Shown: positions 9,223 to 17,631 of the stretch, piece by piece | How positions within the stretch are numbered: the first letter of the stretch is position 1 | How the letters are laid out: every line of letters begins with the position of its first letter | Assembly (NCBI RefSeq): GCF_000959725.1 | Contig: NZ_CP009322.1 | Coordinates: forward strand, 1,116,001-1,180,000 | Direction of reading: 5' to 3' | DNA length: 64,000 nt | Origin: Burkholderia gladioli | GTDB taxonomy: Bacteria; Pseudomonadota; Gammaproteobacteria; Burkholderiales; Burkholderiaceae | The notes under the pieces: model-generated | The model's input: the letters and a program-made list of their open reading frames with translations, nothing else | Databases searched by the model: none | Told to the model about the DNA's origin: nothing | Position numbers and translations under genes: made by a program

Positions 9223-10575
9223 ATGACCGACACCGTGACCACCCCGCAAGCGGACGCGATCCGCACCGATGCCGCCTGGCTCGAGGCCCACTGGATGCCG
9301 TTTACCGGCAACCGCCAGTTCAAGCGCGACCCGCGCCTGATCGTGGAGGGCAAGGGCGCCTATTACACCGACGCCGAAGGCCGCAAGATCTTCGACGGCC
9401 TGTCCGGCCTCTGGTGCTGCGGGCTGGGCCATGGCCGCAGCGAGATCACCGAGGCGGTCAGCCGCCAGATCGCCAAGCTCGATTATTCGCCAGCCTTCCA
9501 GTTCGGCCATCCGCAATCCTTCGAACTGGCCAACAAGATCAAGGACCTGACGCCCGCCGGCCTCGACTACGTGTTCTTCACCGGCTCGGGCTCGGAAGCC
9601 GCCGATACCTCGCTGAAGATGGCGCGCGCCTACTGGCGCGCCAAGGGCAAGGGCAGCAAGACGCGCCTGATCGGCCGCGAGAAGGGCTACCACGGCGTGA
9701 ACTTCGGCGGCATCTCGGTGGGCGGGATCGGGCCGAACCGCAAGCTGTTCGGCCAGGGCATCGAGGCCGATTTCCTGCCGCACACGCAACTGGCGCAGAA
9801 CAAGTTCTCGCGCGGCCTGCCCGAGCACGGCGCCGAGCTGGCCGATCGCCTGCTCGAGCTGATCGCGCTGCACGACGCCTCCAACATCGCCGCGGTGATC
9901 GTCGAGCCGTTCTCGGGCTCGGCCGGCGTGGTGGTGCCGCCCAAGGGCTACCTGAAGCGCCTGCGCGAGATCTGCACCGCGCACGACATCCTGCTGATCT
10001 TCGACGAGGTGATCACGGGCTTTGGCCGCGCCGGCGCGATGACGGGCGCGGACGCCTTCGGCGTGTCGCCCGACATCCTGAACTTCGCCAAGCAGGTCAG
10101 CAACGGCACCCAGCCGCTGGGCGGCGTGGTGGCGACCAAGGAGATCTACGACACCTTCATGGCCGCGGGCGGCCCCGACTACATGCTGGAGTTCCCGCAC
10201 GGCTACACCTATTCGGCGCACCCGGTGGCCTGCGCGGCCGGCAACGCCGCGCTCGACCTGCTGGTCAAGGAAGACGGCGTGGGCCGCGTGCGTGCACTGG
10301 CGCCGCATTTCGAGAGCGCCGTGCATGGCCTGAAGGGCGTGCGCCACGTGGCCGACATCCGCAACTTCGGCCTGGCGGCCGGCATCAGCATCGAGGGCGC
10401 GCCGGGCGAGCCGGGCCGCCGCCCGTTCGAGGTGGCGATGCGCTGCTGGGAGAAGGGTTTCTACGTGCGCTACGGCGGCGACACGATCCAGCTCGCACCG
10501 CCGTTCATTTCGGAGCCGCGCGAGATCGACAACCTGGTCGGCGCGCTGGCCGAGGCGCTGAACGCGACGGCCTGA
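9223..10575 (+). CDS. Omega-amino acid (beta-alanine):pyruvate aminotransferase
   Basis: 450 residues, class III PLP aminotransferase. The PLP lysine is K290 in NFAKQVSNGTQPLGG; the cofactor motif FFTGSGSEAADTSLKMAR and the aspartate in LLIFDEVITGFGR are intact. The N-terminal WMPFTGNRQFK is typical of beta-alanine/omega-amino acid:pyruvate transaminases (BauA type). It moves the amino group of beta-alanine or another terminal amine to pyruvate, giving malonate semialdehyde and alanine. No dehydrogenase partner (BauC/MmsA) lies next to it in this window. A strong terminator follows at 10653. Substrate range within the family is broad. Confidence 0.88.
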   Translation: MTDTVTTPQADAIRTDAAWLEAHWMPFTGNRQFKRDPRLIVEGKGAYYTDAEGRKIFDGLSGLWCCGLGHGRSEITEAVSRQIAKLDYSPAFQFGHPQSFELANKIKDLTPAGLDYVFFTGSGSEAADTSLKMARAYWRAKGKGSKTRLIGREKGYHGVNFGGISVGGIGPNRKLFGQGIEADFLPHTQLAQNKFSRGLPEHGAELADRLLELIALHDASNIAAVIVEPFSGSAGVVVPPKGYLKRLREICTAHDILLIFDEVITGFGRAGAMTGADAFGVSPDILNFAKQVSNGTQPLGGVVATKEIYDTFMAAGGPDYMLEFPHGYTYSAHPVACAAGNAALDLLVKEDGVGRVRALAPHFESAVHGLKGVRHVADIRNFGLAAGISIEGAPGEPGRRPFEVAMRCWEKGFYVRYGGDTIQLAPPFISEPREIDNLVGALAEALNATA

Positions 10576-10652
10576 ACCGGCGTCGACAGGATTCGAGGCA
10601 CGAGGAGACATCGGTCGGCGCCGCCAGTGCGGCGCTCGCCCGGGCGGAAACG

Positions 10653-10690
10653 AAGCGGCACCGGTCATGCATGGCCGGTGCCGCTTTTTT
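10653..10690 (+). terminator. Rho-independent terminator after the omega-aminotransferase
   Basis: Perfect 12-bp stem AAGCGGCACCGG (10653-10664) / CCGGTGCCGCTT (10675-10686) with a 10-nt loop, ending in a run of six T (10685-10690). Confidence 0.9.
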
Positions 10691-10860
10691 CATGGCGGCG
10701 GCCTATCCGCCGGCGGCGATAAGCAATTGCCGCCGGCGCCGATAAGGTTTGCCGGAATCGATATTGGTCGCGATCCAGGCCATTCGATAGATTCGACGGA
10801 TTGTCGTCCGACCGCGCGGCGGCTGCCTGGCGCGGTCTTTCCGAGCGGAGATATCGAATC

Positions 10861-12294
10861 ATGAGCAAACCCATCCGGTTCAACGCCTTCGAGATGAACT
10901 GCGTCGGGCACCAGTCGCCGGGGCTGTGGGCCCATCCGCGTGACCGCTCCTGGCAGTACAAGGACCTCGAATACTGGACCGACCTGGCCAGGACGCTCGA
11001 GAAGGGCATCTTCGACGGCATCTTCATCGCCGACGTGATCGGCTATTACGACGTCTACCAGGGCAGCAACCATCACGCGCTGCACCAGGGCGTGCAGATC
11101 CCCGTCAACGATCCGATCCAGCTCGCCGCGCCGATCGCGCTGGCCACCGAGCACCTCGGCATCGGCATCACCGCCTCGACCTCGTTCGAGCATCCCTATA
11201 CCTTCGCGCGCCGGCTCTCGACGGCCGACCATCACAGCAAGGGGCGGGTGGGCTGGAACATCGTCACCTCCTACCTGGAAAGCGGCGCGCGCAACCTGGG
11301 CCAGACCGGCCTGGAAGGGCACAACGACCGCTACGAGATCGCGGCCGAATACCTGGAGGTGCTCTACAAGCTGTTCGAGGGAAGCTGGGAGGACGGCGCC
11401 GTGCTGCGCGACCGCGAGCGGCGCATCTTCGCCGACCCCGCCAAGATCCACCCGATCCGCCACCGGGGCAAGCATTTCGACGTGCCCGGCTACCACCTCT
11501 GCGAGCCCTCGCCGCAGCGCACGCCGGTGCTCTACCAGGCCGGCGCCTCGGGCTCGGGCAAGGCCTTCGCGGCGCAACACGCCGAATGCGTGTTCGTGGC
11601 CGCGCCCACCCGCGCGACGCTGCGCGACTACGTGGCCGACATCCGGCGGCGCGCGATCGAGGCGGGCCGCGATCCGGCCAAGCTGCTGATCTACACGCTG
11701 GTGACGATCGTGGTCGACGAGACCGACGCCAAGGCGCAGGCGAAGTTCGAGGACTACCAGCGCTATGTGTCCTACGACGGCTCGCTGGTGCTGATGTCGG
11801 GCTGGACCGGCATCGACTTCGGCCAGTACGCGCCGACCGACCTGGTCAAGCGGGTCGAGACCAATGCCATCGTCTCGGCCGTCGAGCATCTGGCGGGCGG
11901 CGACAAGAGCTGGACCATCGACGAACTGGCGCGCTTCGGCGGCATCGGCGGGCTGGGGCCGGTGTTCGTCGGCTCGCCCGCGACGGTGGCCGACATCCTG
12001 CAGGAATGGGTCGAGGAGACCGGCGTGGACGGCTTCAACCTCGCCTACGCGCTGGCCCACGAGAGTTTCGAGGACGTGGTTGGCTATCTGGTGCCGGAAC
12101 TGCAGCGGCGCGGCGTGTACCCGAACGCCTACCGGCCCGGCACGCTGCGCGAGAAGCTGTTCGGCGAGGGGCCGCGGCTTGGCGAGGCGCATCCCGGCGC
12201 GGCGTATCGCGACTTGTCGCGGTTCGCGCCGCCCGAGGCGGGCGGGGAGGCCAAGGAGGATGAGGCCGCCGGCGCCGAGGCGCTCGCGAGATAG
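10861..12294 (+). CDS. FMN-dependent monooxygenase, NtaA/SnaA/DszA (DmoA) type
   Basis: 477 residues, bacterial luciferase-like (LLM) flavin enzyme. The family is recognised from the opening FNAFEMNCVGHQSPGLW, the segment HHSKGRVGWNIVTSYLESGA, and VLYQAGASGSGKAFAAQHAE. Relatives include nitrilotriacetate monooxygenase A, dibenzothiophene sulfone monooxygenase and dimethylsulfide monooxygenase; they need FMNH2 from a separate reductase, not seen nearby. ATG 10861 is chosen over upstream alternatives because GCGGAGA precedes it and conservation begins at KPIRFNAF. The last ~20 residues are an acidic Ala/Glu tail. It is a single gene with no adjacent regulator, so the substrate cannot be inferred. 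Confidence 0.85.
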   Translation: MSKPIRFNAFEMNCVGHQSPGLWAHPRDRSWQYKDLEYWTDLARTLEKGIFDGIFIADVIGYYDVYQGSNHHALHQGVQIPVNDPIQLAAPIALATEHLGIGITASTSFEHPYTFARRLSTADHHSKGRVGWNIVTSYLESGARNLGQTGLEGHNDRYEIAAEYLEVLYKLFEGSWEDGAVLRDRERRIFADPAKIHPIRHRGKHFDVPGYHLCEPSPQRTPVLYQAGASGSGKAFAAQHAECVFVAAPTRATLRDYVADIRRRAIEAGRDPAKLLIYTLVTIVVDETDAKAQAKFEDYQRYVSYDGSLVLMSGWTGIDFGQYAPTDLVKRVETNAIVSAVEHLAGGDKSWTIDELARFGGIGGLGPVFVGSPATVADILQEWVEETGVDGFNLAYALAHESFEDVVGYLVPELQRRGVYPNAYRPGTLREKLFGEGPRLGEAHPGAAYRDLSRFAPPEAGGEAKEDEAAGAEALAR

Positions 12295-12413
12295 TTAATT
12301 GGAATCCGTTCAATGGAATGGCGGTGACTTTCCTTCAGTCCCGGGGTAGGTCGGGAGCGGATATGCCGGGAGCGTTGGTCGATGTGAGGACTTGCCGCGT
12401 TCCAACGCCGCAT

Positions 12414-12439
12414 AAAAAAAGCGGACGCCACGCGTCCGC
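12414..12439 (-). terminator. Rho-independent terminator (minus strand)
   Basis: 8-bp stem GCGGACGC (12421-12428) / GCGTCCGC (12432-12439) with a 3-nt loop; seven A at 12414-12420 on the plus strand give the U tail on the minus-strand transcript. Confidence 0.8.
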
Positions 12440-12520
12440 CAAGAGGTTTGAGCAAAACGAACTACGGTTGCCGGCGGCAGGGCACCGCCGGCAAGCGCAT
12501 GATACCGAATTCGATACGTT
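12414..12520 (-). ncRNA. Candidate intergenic small RNA
   Basis: On the minus strand this stretch has a possible -10 element TATAAC just upstream, then a strong hairpin (TTGCCGGCGG/CCGCCGGCAA, 12468-12494, 10-bp stem and 7-nt loop), a less structured TTCGTTTTGCTCAAACCTC segment, and a terminator hairpin with a seven-T tail. A promoter-like element, a stable stem, a U-rich single-stranded part and an intrinsic terminator, without an open reading frame, is the usual build of a trans-acting sRNA. The exact 5' end is not determinable here. Confidence 0.4.
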
Positions 12521-12572
12521 ATATCATCGCCGATTCCTCAAGAATCAGCAGCGATTGATCGACATCGGGCAG

Positions 12573-12621
12573 GCCGAAAAAGACCAAGCCCGGCGCCAGG
12601 CAGGGCCTGGCGCCGGGCTTG
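12573..12621 (-). terminator. Rho-independent terminator of the 58-aa gene
   Basis: Perfect 16-bp stem (12585-12600 with 12606-12621, arms beginning CAAGCCCGGCG) and 5-nt loop. Five A at 12577-12581 give a T-rich tail on the minus strand. It lies 34 bp after the stop of the small gene. Confidence 0.85.
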
Positions 12622-12654
12622 CGGACCACCGCTTCTGGGCAGCTTGGCGGCGGT

Positions 12655-12831
12655 TTAGACGCGGCGATCGTTGCGCACGGTGGCGCGAACCGGGCCGCGC
12701 GCGTAGCTGGTGGCGGCCTTCAACTGGAGTTGCGACTGGAGTTCGAACAGCGCCCATGCGTCGCGCAGCATCGCGCCGACCTGGGACAGGAACGAAGGCT
12801 TACGGGTTTGGGATTGCTTGGCGTTCGACAT
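12655..12831 (-). CDS. 58-aa hypothetical protein
   Basis: An ORF of 58 codons from ATG 12831 to TAA 12657-12655. The protein begins MSNAKQSQTRKPSFLSQVGA, continues through an amphipathic helix-like middle (MLRDAWALFELQSQLQLKAA) and ends with a basic tail RGPVRATVRNDRRV. It has no signal peptide, membrane segment or known motif. Support for a real gene is the matched architecture: an inverted repeat/promoter region just upstream (12857-12882), a normal codon pattern, and a strong intrinsic terminator right after it. I do not recognise the family; the basic ends and helical middle could suit a nucleic-acid or protein-binding peptide, but that is a guess. Confidence 0.6.
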   Translation of the reverse strand: MSNAKQSQTRKPSFLSQVGAMLRDAWALFELQSQLQLKAATSYARGPVRATVRNDRRV

Positions 12832-12856
12832 GATGATCGTATGTGCAAGAGTGACT

Positions 12857-12882
12857 AGGGTTACTGCTTAGGTGTTAACCCT
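12857..12882. promoter_or_regulatory. Inverted repeat upstream of the 58-aa gene
   Basis: AGGGTTA (12857-12863) and TAACCCT (12876-12882) form a perfect 7-bp dyad with a 12-bp spacer, 26 bp before the start codon of the 58-aa gene, in a locally A+T-rich patch. It could be an operator, or part of the promoter/leader. Confidence 0.45.
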
Positions 12883-13072
12883 AACGATAGGCCTGGGGCA
12901 CGCCGAAGTCAACGGTCGCGATGCGAGGCTTGACTCGAATTGACGAAGCGTTGCGAAAACGCCGCGACGGGAAATGTCGTGCCGGATCACCGGCGCGGGG
13001 GGAGGGAGACGGGACGGGGACGGCGGCGTCCCGCGGCCGGGCTGGCGCGCCGGCCATGGCCCACGGCGTGGC

Positions 13073-14686
13073 TCACAGGTAGCCGTAACAGGCCTTGAGC
13101 CTGGCGTAGTCGTAGAAATGGCTGCCGGCCGAGAGCTTGGCGCCGTCGCAGGCGGCCTGGAAATCGGTCTCGCGCTCGTTGTAGAGCATGCGCACCGCCA
13201 GGCTGGCGCCGTTGCGGTACACGTCCCATTGCACGTTGGCCGCCATCGGCGAGACCTGGTCGCCGCGCCAGGGGTTGCTGTCGTAGCTGTAGGTCTGCGC
13301 GGCCGGCACCGGCACGAACACGTTCTTCAGGTTCATCGCTGAGGCTAACGGGATGATCTCCTCGGCGTGCGTGAAGCGCAGCTTGGCGGCATTGCCCAGG
13401 TCGCCGCGCGCCACGGCGTCCACCTGGGCGAAGAAATCGTCGCGCAGGACGGCCGCCATCCGGTAGGTGACCGGGTTGGCCTCCTGCACGCCCGGCCCTT
13501 TCTGGTAGAAGTCGGCCGCGTCCTGCAGATAGGCGAGATAACGCGCCTGCGGCGCCGCGATGTATTTCTCCATGCTCACGCCGCCGGTTTCGCTCTTCAT
13601 CGCCGGCGCCACCTGCAGCAGGTTGTAGAGCACGTTGGCGGCGTCGACGGCCGACTTGATGGTGGTCTTGCCGTCGCCCTTGAGCGTGTTGCTGAACAGC
13701 GCGTCGGCGGACGCGAAGCTGTAGGTGCCGGTGTTCGCGAAGGTATAGCCGCTGGTGCCGAGCCTGGCGAGGAAGGCCGGCGTGACGAGCGCCGACATCA
13801 CCGTCTGCGCGACTTCGCCGGCCTGCGGCGAGGCATTGATCTCGGCGAGCTTGGCGGCGACGGTCGCGTCGCTCGAATAGGCCTGGTAGGCGAGGCTGTC
13901 GCGGTAGGTGGCGTAGTTCGCGTCGCTGGTGGTGCTGACCAGGTCGGTGGCCGCCTTCAGCGAGTGGAAATACAGCAGGAAGCGGTTGGTGCCCGCCGGC
14001 TGCGCGATGGGCGCGCCTTCCGGATAGGGTGCCGGCGCGGCCGGCAGCGTGATGCTGGCCGCCAGCACCGGTCGCGCGGCCACCAGCGCGCCGGAGAAAT
14101 AGGTGGAGCTGTCGACCGCGCGATCCTGGCCGGAATTGACCACCACCACCTTGCGCGAGCCGTCGAACAGCGGCGACATCCGCTGCAGCAGGCGCGCGGC
14201 GAGCTGCTGGTGCTCGCGGATGCCGGCTTGCGTGAGGTTGCCGTAGCCGGGCGTCGAGATACCGGCCACGCCGTAACCGAGCAGCGCATTGGCCTTCATC
14301 ATCGCGAAGGTATCGACCTTCAGTTGCTTGCCGAGCTCGGTCAGCGCGCCGTCGGCCTCGGCCTTCTGCAGCATCGCGTAGATCGCGCCGTCGTACTTGA
14401 AACCCGACAGGCCGCGCGAACCGTGCCGCGCCACCAGTTCCACGTAGATCGGTGCATAACCTGCCGGCGGCGCCTCGTAGGTCGAGGCGTCCTGCTGCGG
14501 CTGGTAGGGCGTCTTGGTCTGGTAGAAGGTTTCGGCGGCCGCCGCGGGCGGCGTGGCCGGCGGGGTGGCGGGCGATGATGGCTGCTGCGCGGCCGGGCTG
14601 GCCGGCGTGTCGGTCGAATCGGAGCCGCAGGCGGCAAGTAAACAGGCGGCGGCGACCAGGGTCGCGCGGCAGGTCAGGGCAATCAT
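13073..14686 (-). CDS. Histidine acid phosphatase-family lipoprotein (phytase/MINPP-like)
   Basis: 537 residues. The N-terminus MIALTCRATLVAAACLLAAC is a lipoprotein signal with lipobox LAAC, followed by a Ser/Thr/Pro/Ala-rich linker. The catalytic signature of branch-2 histidine phosphatases is present: RHG in ELVARHGSRGL (about residue 89) supplies the nucleophilic histidine, and HAE in RFTHAEEIIPL (about 430) replaces the classic HD proton donor, as in multiple inositol polyphosphate phosphatases. It would act in the periplasm or on the outer membrane, freeing phosphate from inositol phosphates or other monoesters. It has no clear Shine-Dalgarno site, and a GC-rich hairpin lies 25 nt upstream. 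Confidence 0.85.
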   Translation of the reverse strand: MIALTCRATLVAAACLLAACGSDSTDTPASPAAQQPSSPATPPATPPAAAAETFYQTKTPYQPQQDASTYEAPPAGYAPIYVELVARHGSRGLSGFKYDGAIYAMLQKAEADGALTELGKQLKVDTFAMMKANALLGYGVAGISTPGYGNLTQAGIREHQQLAARLLQRMSPLFDGSRKVVVVNSGQDRAVDSSTYFSGALVAARPVLAASITLPAAPAPYPEGAPIAQPAGTNRFLLYFHSLKAATDLVSTTSDANYATYRDSLAYQAYSSDATVAAKLAEINASPQAGEVAQTVMSALVTPAFLARLGTSGYTFANTGTYSFASADALFSNTLKGDGKTTIKSAVDAANVLYNLLQVAPAMKSETGGVSMEKYIAAPQARYLAYLQDAADFYQKGPGVQEANPVTYRMAAVLRDDFFAQVDAVARGDLGNAAKLRFTHAEEIIPLASAMNLKNVFVPVPAAQTYSYDSNPWRGDQVSPMAANVQWDVYRNGASLAVRMLYNERETDFQAACDGAKLSAGSHFYDYARLKACYGYL

Positions 14687-14710
14687 GTTCGCGGGCGGGC
14701 TCGCTGCTGG

Positions 14711-14736
14711 CCGTCCCGCGCGGCGGCGCGGGACGG
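14711..14736 (-). promoter_or_regulatory. Hairpin in the leader of the phosphatase gene
   Basis: CCGTCCCGCG (14711-14720) and CGCGGGACGG (14727-14736) form a 10-bp stem with a 6-nt loop, 25 nt upstream of the phosphatase ATG. No T run follows on either strand in the direction needed for a terminator, so it is either a leader structure or a weak end for the small gene upstream. Confidence 0.35.
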
Positions 14737-14857
14737 CGGTGGAAAAATCGAGCCGCGAGTGTCGCAGAGGATTTTGACAGCAGAAAGTCGGCGAATGGAA
14801 AGCTTGGCTTAGATGGCGCGCCGCGAGCTGGCCGCGCCGGCTGCCGGCGGGCGATGC

Positions 14858-15070
14858 TCAGCTGCCGAAATAGATGTTGCAGAAGCTGGCCGGGCCGACG
14901 CAATCGGGCTGAGTCCGCGCGGGTACCTGCCGCGTGTGGCGGGCTTGATGGGCCTGCGCCTGCGAGGCCGGCACGGCGCTGCCGTCGTTCGGGGCGGCGG
15001 GAGCCTGGGCCTGCGCGGCACAGGCGGCGGACAGGGCGAGCGAGGCGAGGGCGAATTGCAGCGACTTCAT
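14858..15070 (-). CDS. Small secreted protein (70 aa), unknown function
   Basis: 70 residues. The first ~22 (MKSLQFALASLALSAACAAQAQ) form a clear Sec signal peptide with an AQA cleavage site. The mature part is about 48 residues, rich in Ala, Pro and Gln, with two cysteines in DCVGPASFCNIYFGS that could form a disulfide. ATG 15070 is preceded by a good AGGAG site. It lies upstream of, and on the same strand as, the acid phosphatase (171 bp apart), so the two might be co-transcribed. I do not recognise the family. Confidence 0.7.
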   Translation of the reverse strand: MKSLQFALASLALSAACAAQAQAPAAPNDGSAVPASQAQAHQARHTRQVPARTQPDCVGPASFCNIYFGS

Positions 15071-15107
15071 GATGTGTTCTCCTGAACAGATGCCGTTGTT
15101 GCGGCGG

Positions 15108-15144
15108 TGAAGTCACTATAAAAGCAGGCCCTGGCGCGATTAAG
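15108..15144 (-). promoter_or_regulatory. Probable promoter of the 70-aa secreted protein
   Basis: On the minus strand a TATAGT -10 element lies at 15120-15115 and a TTAATC -35-like element at 15143-15138, spaced 17 bp. It is 45 bp upstream of the ATG. Confidence 0.35.
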
Positions 15145-15194
15145 CCGTCCGCCTGGAGAGCATCTTTCCATTTCGTGGAGAGATCGACGCGCGA

Positions 15195-17417
15195 TCAGCG
15201 CCGCGGTTCGCGGAAGCGCCGCCGCGCACGCACGAACGGCGCGTCGCGGTCGAGCAGGGCGGTGCGGATGAAGTGCAGCCCGACCAGCAGCCTGCGCATC
15301 CGCCGTCGTTCGCCATCGATGGCGTCCCAGGCAGGTCGGGCGCGCAGGATCGCGCGGATCGCCAGCTCCACCGATCGTTGCGCCCGCAACAGCCGCCGCG
15401 CGTCGGGCGCCTCGAACAGCTCGGGCAGCAGGCGCAGCGCGCGGCGCACCGGCGCGAGCCAGCGCAGCGCGCCGGCCGCGCGCGCCGTCGCGAACGGCGC
15501 CAGTTCGCCGCGCAGGTCGATCACGGCATGGCCGATCTCGAGCGTGACGAACAGCCAGCGCAGCGCCTGGCGATGCCGCGCCGAGCGCTTCATCAGCAGT
15601 TGCCGCAGATGCGAGGCCAGCTCGTGCGCGCCGCTCTGGAAGCGCGCGTGCAGGCCGTCGAGCGGCGCCTCGCAGGCCAGCCTGACGCGGCCGCGCAGGT
15701 CGTGCTGGATGCGCGCGATCAACCAGGGCATCTCGGTCGGGAAGATCACCGCGAACACCAACGCCGCCGTGAGCATCGCCGCGACCACCGCGATGCCGTT
15801 GTTGAGCAGCAGCTCGGGCTGGTAGACGGTGAGGTTGTCGGGGCCGGCCAGCAGGCAGAAGAACACGATGAAGCCGACGCCGACGCCCGACAGGGCGGGC
15901 CGCGTCGTCAGGTAGACGCCGGCGGCGAGGATCGGCGCGAGCGTCGCGCAGAGCAGCGCGAAGCCGTCGATGTTCGGATAGAGATGGCAGGTGACGAGAT
16001 AACCGGCCAGCGTCGCCAGCGCGGCGCCGGCCGCCATCTGCGCGACGAAGCGCGGCGCGCGGGGCGAGGTGGAGCTCAGCGCGCAGGCGATCGCCGCGGC
16101 GATGGTGGCGAGGCCGCCGCTGGGCCAGGCCGTCGCCAGCCAGAAGGCGCCCACCACGGCGAGCACCACCACGCTGCGCACGAAGGTGAAGGCGACGAAC
16201 ACGCCATTGGTGCGCAGCGTGTAGCGCGGCACGTCGCCGTCGGTTTCGAGCACGTGCGTGTCGTGGGCCAGCGAGGCGCGGGTCTGCGCGTAACCGAGGA
16301 ACTCGTCGGCGAAGCGCGACAGTAGTTCGATCGCGGTATCGAAGTCGAGCAGGTCGTCGGGCGTGCCGGCGGCGATCGCGAGCCGCGACTCGCGCGCCTG
16401 CGCCGGCAGCGTGGCCAGTTGGCGGCTCAGATCGAGCAGAGCGCCGGCCGGCCGAGGCGCGGCGTCTCCCATGCCTTCCGCACCTTCCGCCTGCAACGCG
16501 CCGAGCGCGGCCGCCAGCCGTTCCAGGTGCGGGGCCAGCGCCGCCAGCACGGCTTGCGCGCGCCGATGCACCAGCCGCTTGTGCAACTGGCGCAGCGCAT
16601 GCAGCCGCGTGCAGGTGCTGACGAACTCGCCGTTCAGGCGCGCCAGGCGCCGGCTGCGCGCGCGGATGCGCGGATCCTCGAAGGAGGCGTAGGCGCGGAT
16701 CGCGTCGAAGCCGACGATATCGTCGACGAAGTCGGCGAAACGCCGCTCGAACTCGCCGCGTTCGAGCCGGCCGCCCAGCGCCGCCGCCGCGAAGGCCACG
16801 AAGCGCGCGTGCCGCGCGTTCAGCGAGCGCATCAGCGCGCGGCTCGAACTGAGCGGCAGCACCAGCGCGCTGACGGCCGCCGAGCAGACGATGCCCACCG
16901 TGACCTCGGCCGCGCGCGTGAGCGCCGACAGGAACAGCGCGTCGGGCGTCATCACGGCCGGGATGCCGATCAGCGCGGCGGTGTAGCCGGCCAGCACGTA
17001 GCCGTACCAGCGGAAGTGGCGGTTGCGCACCGCGCAGGCGATGCACAGGCCGATCCACAGCGTGATGCCGGCCATGTAGAGCCCGGGCTGCTGGGCGAAC
17101 AGCCCGCCCAGCGCCAGCGCGGCCGCCAGGCCGACCACCGTGCCGATCGTGCGATAGAAGGCCTTGGCGAACACCATGCCGCTCATCGGCTGCATCAGCA
17201 CGAACACGGTGGTCATGGCGATGCGCGGCTGGGACAGCTCGAAGCGCATCGCGATGCCCATCGCCAGCAGCGCGGCGCCCACCGTCTTGGCCAGGTGCAG
17301 CCAGACCAGGCCGTCCGAGAGCGCCCAATCGCGCGCGAGGCGCCCGAGCGGCGCGAGTCGTGCCGGCGCGCGACGGATTTCGGCGGCGGCACGGGGGGAG
17401 GCGGATGCTGATTTCAT
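15195..17417 (-). CDS. FUSC-family membrane protein (AaeB/YccS-like exporter)
   Basis: 740 residues with the duplicated layout of this family: an N-terminal membrane block (about 40-185; e.g. GLYMAGITLWIGLCIACAV), a long soluble middle (about 190-390) and a second membrane block (about 395-550; e.g. LATIAAAIACALSSTSP), then a soluble C-terminal domain. Relatives export aromatic carboxylic acids such as p-hydroxybenzoate or are fusaric-acid resistance proteins. The motif ERRIAMTTVFVLMQP-like region (RIAMTTVFVLMQPMSGMVF) is typical. ATG 17417 is used; the frame has only a TTG just upstream. The divergent LysR gene at 17632 mirrors the aaeR/aaeB arrangement. The AaeA-type adaptor is absent. Confidence 0.85.
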   Translation of the reverse strand: MKSASASPRAAAEIRRAPARLAPLGRLARDWALSDGLVWLHLAKTVGAALLAMGIAMRFELSQPRIAMTTVFVLMQPMSGMVFAKAFYRTIGTVVGLAAALALGGLFAQQPGLYMAGITLWIGLCIACAVRNRHFRWYGYVLAGYTAALIGIPAVMTPDALFLSALTRAAEVTVGIVCSAAVSALVLPLSSSRALMRSLNARHARFVAFAAAALGGRLERGEFERRFADFVDDIVGFDAIRAYASFEDPRIRARSRRLARLNGEFVSTCTRLHALRQLHKRLVHRRAQAVLAALAPHLERLAAALGALQAEGAEGMGDAAPRPAGALLDLSRQLATLPAQARESRLAIAAGTPDDLLDFDTAIELLSRFADEFLGYAQTRASLAHDTHVLETDGDVPRYTLRTNGVFVAFTFVRSVVVLAVVGAFWLATAWPSGGLATIAAAIACALSSTSPRAPRFVAQMAAGAALATLAGYLVTCHLYPNIDGFALLCATLAPILAAGVYLTTRPALSGVGVGFIVFFCLLAGPDNLTVYQPELLLNNGIAVVAAMLTAALVFAVIFPTEMPWLIARIQHDLRGRVRLACEAPLDGLHARFQSGAHELASHLRQLLMKRSARHRQALRWLFVTLEIGHAVIDLRGELAPFATARAAGALRWLAPVRRALRLLPELFEAPDARRLLRAQRSVELAIRAILRARPAWDAIDGERRRMRRLLVGLHFIRTALLDRDAPFVRARRRFREPRR

Positions 17418-17558
17418 CAAGGCGACGAGAGGCTGGTGGGGCGCAGGCGCGGCGGTTCAAGGAGGGATGGCCGGCGCGCCGCGGCGAATCGGAACGATGC
17501 GGCGCAGATTGTAGAAGTCCGATAAACGCCCATTAACGCGGGTCAGGGGAAACCAGAG

Positions 17559-17576
17559 TTGCTGTACCGGTAACAA
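17559..17576. promoter_or_regulatory. Candidate LysR operator between FUSC gene and regulator
   Basis: TTGCTGTACCGGTAACAA: outer TTG/CAA arms around an ACCGGT core, with T-N11-A spacing, in the 214-bp divergent interval. The symmetry is imperfect. Confidence 0.3.
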
Positions 17577-17631
17577 TCGGATAAGCGCGCGGTAGGACAA
17601 TGGCGCCTTCCCTGGCCGTCCCCCGATAAGC

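Larger units (their letters stand above)
12295..12654. other. Non-coding interval with two minus-strand terminators and a candidate small RNA
   Basis: No convincing protein gene. The interval holds, on the minus strand, a terminator for the 58-aa gene (12573-12621), then a hairpin-rich stretch ending in a second terminator (12414-12439). The part next to the monooxygenase (12295-12413) shows no recognisable feature. Confidence 0.6.

Noticed and set aside
12545..12757. 70-codon minus-strand frame overlapping the 58-aa gene
   Set aside because: It runs through the terminator hairpin and has no ribosome site; the 58-aa frame with matched promoter dyad and terminator is better.
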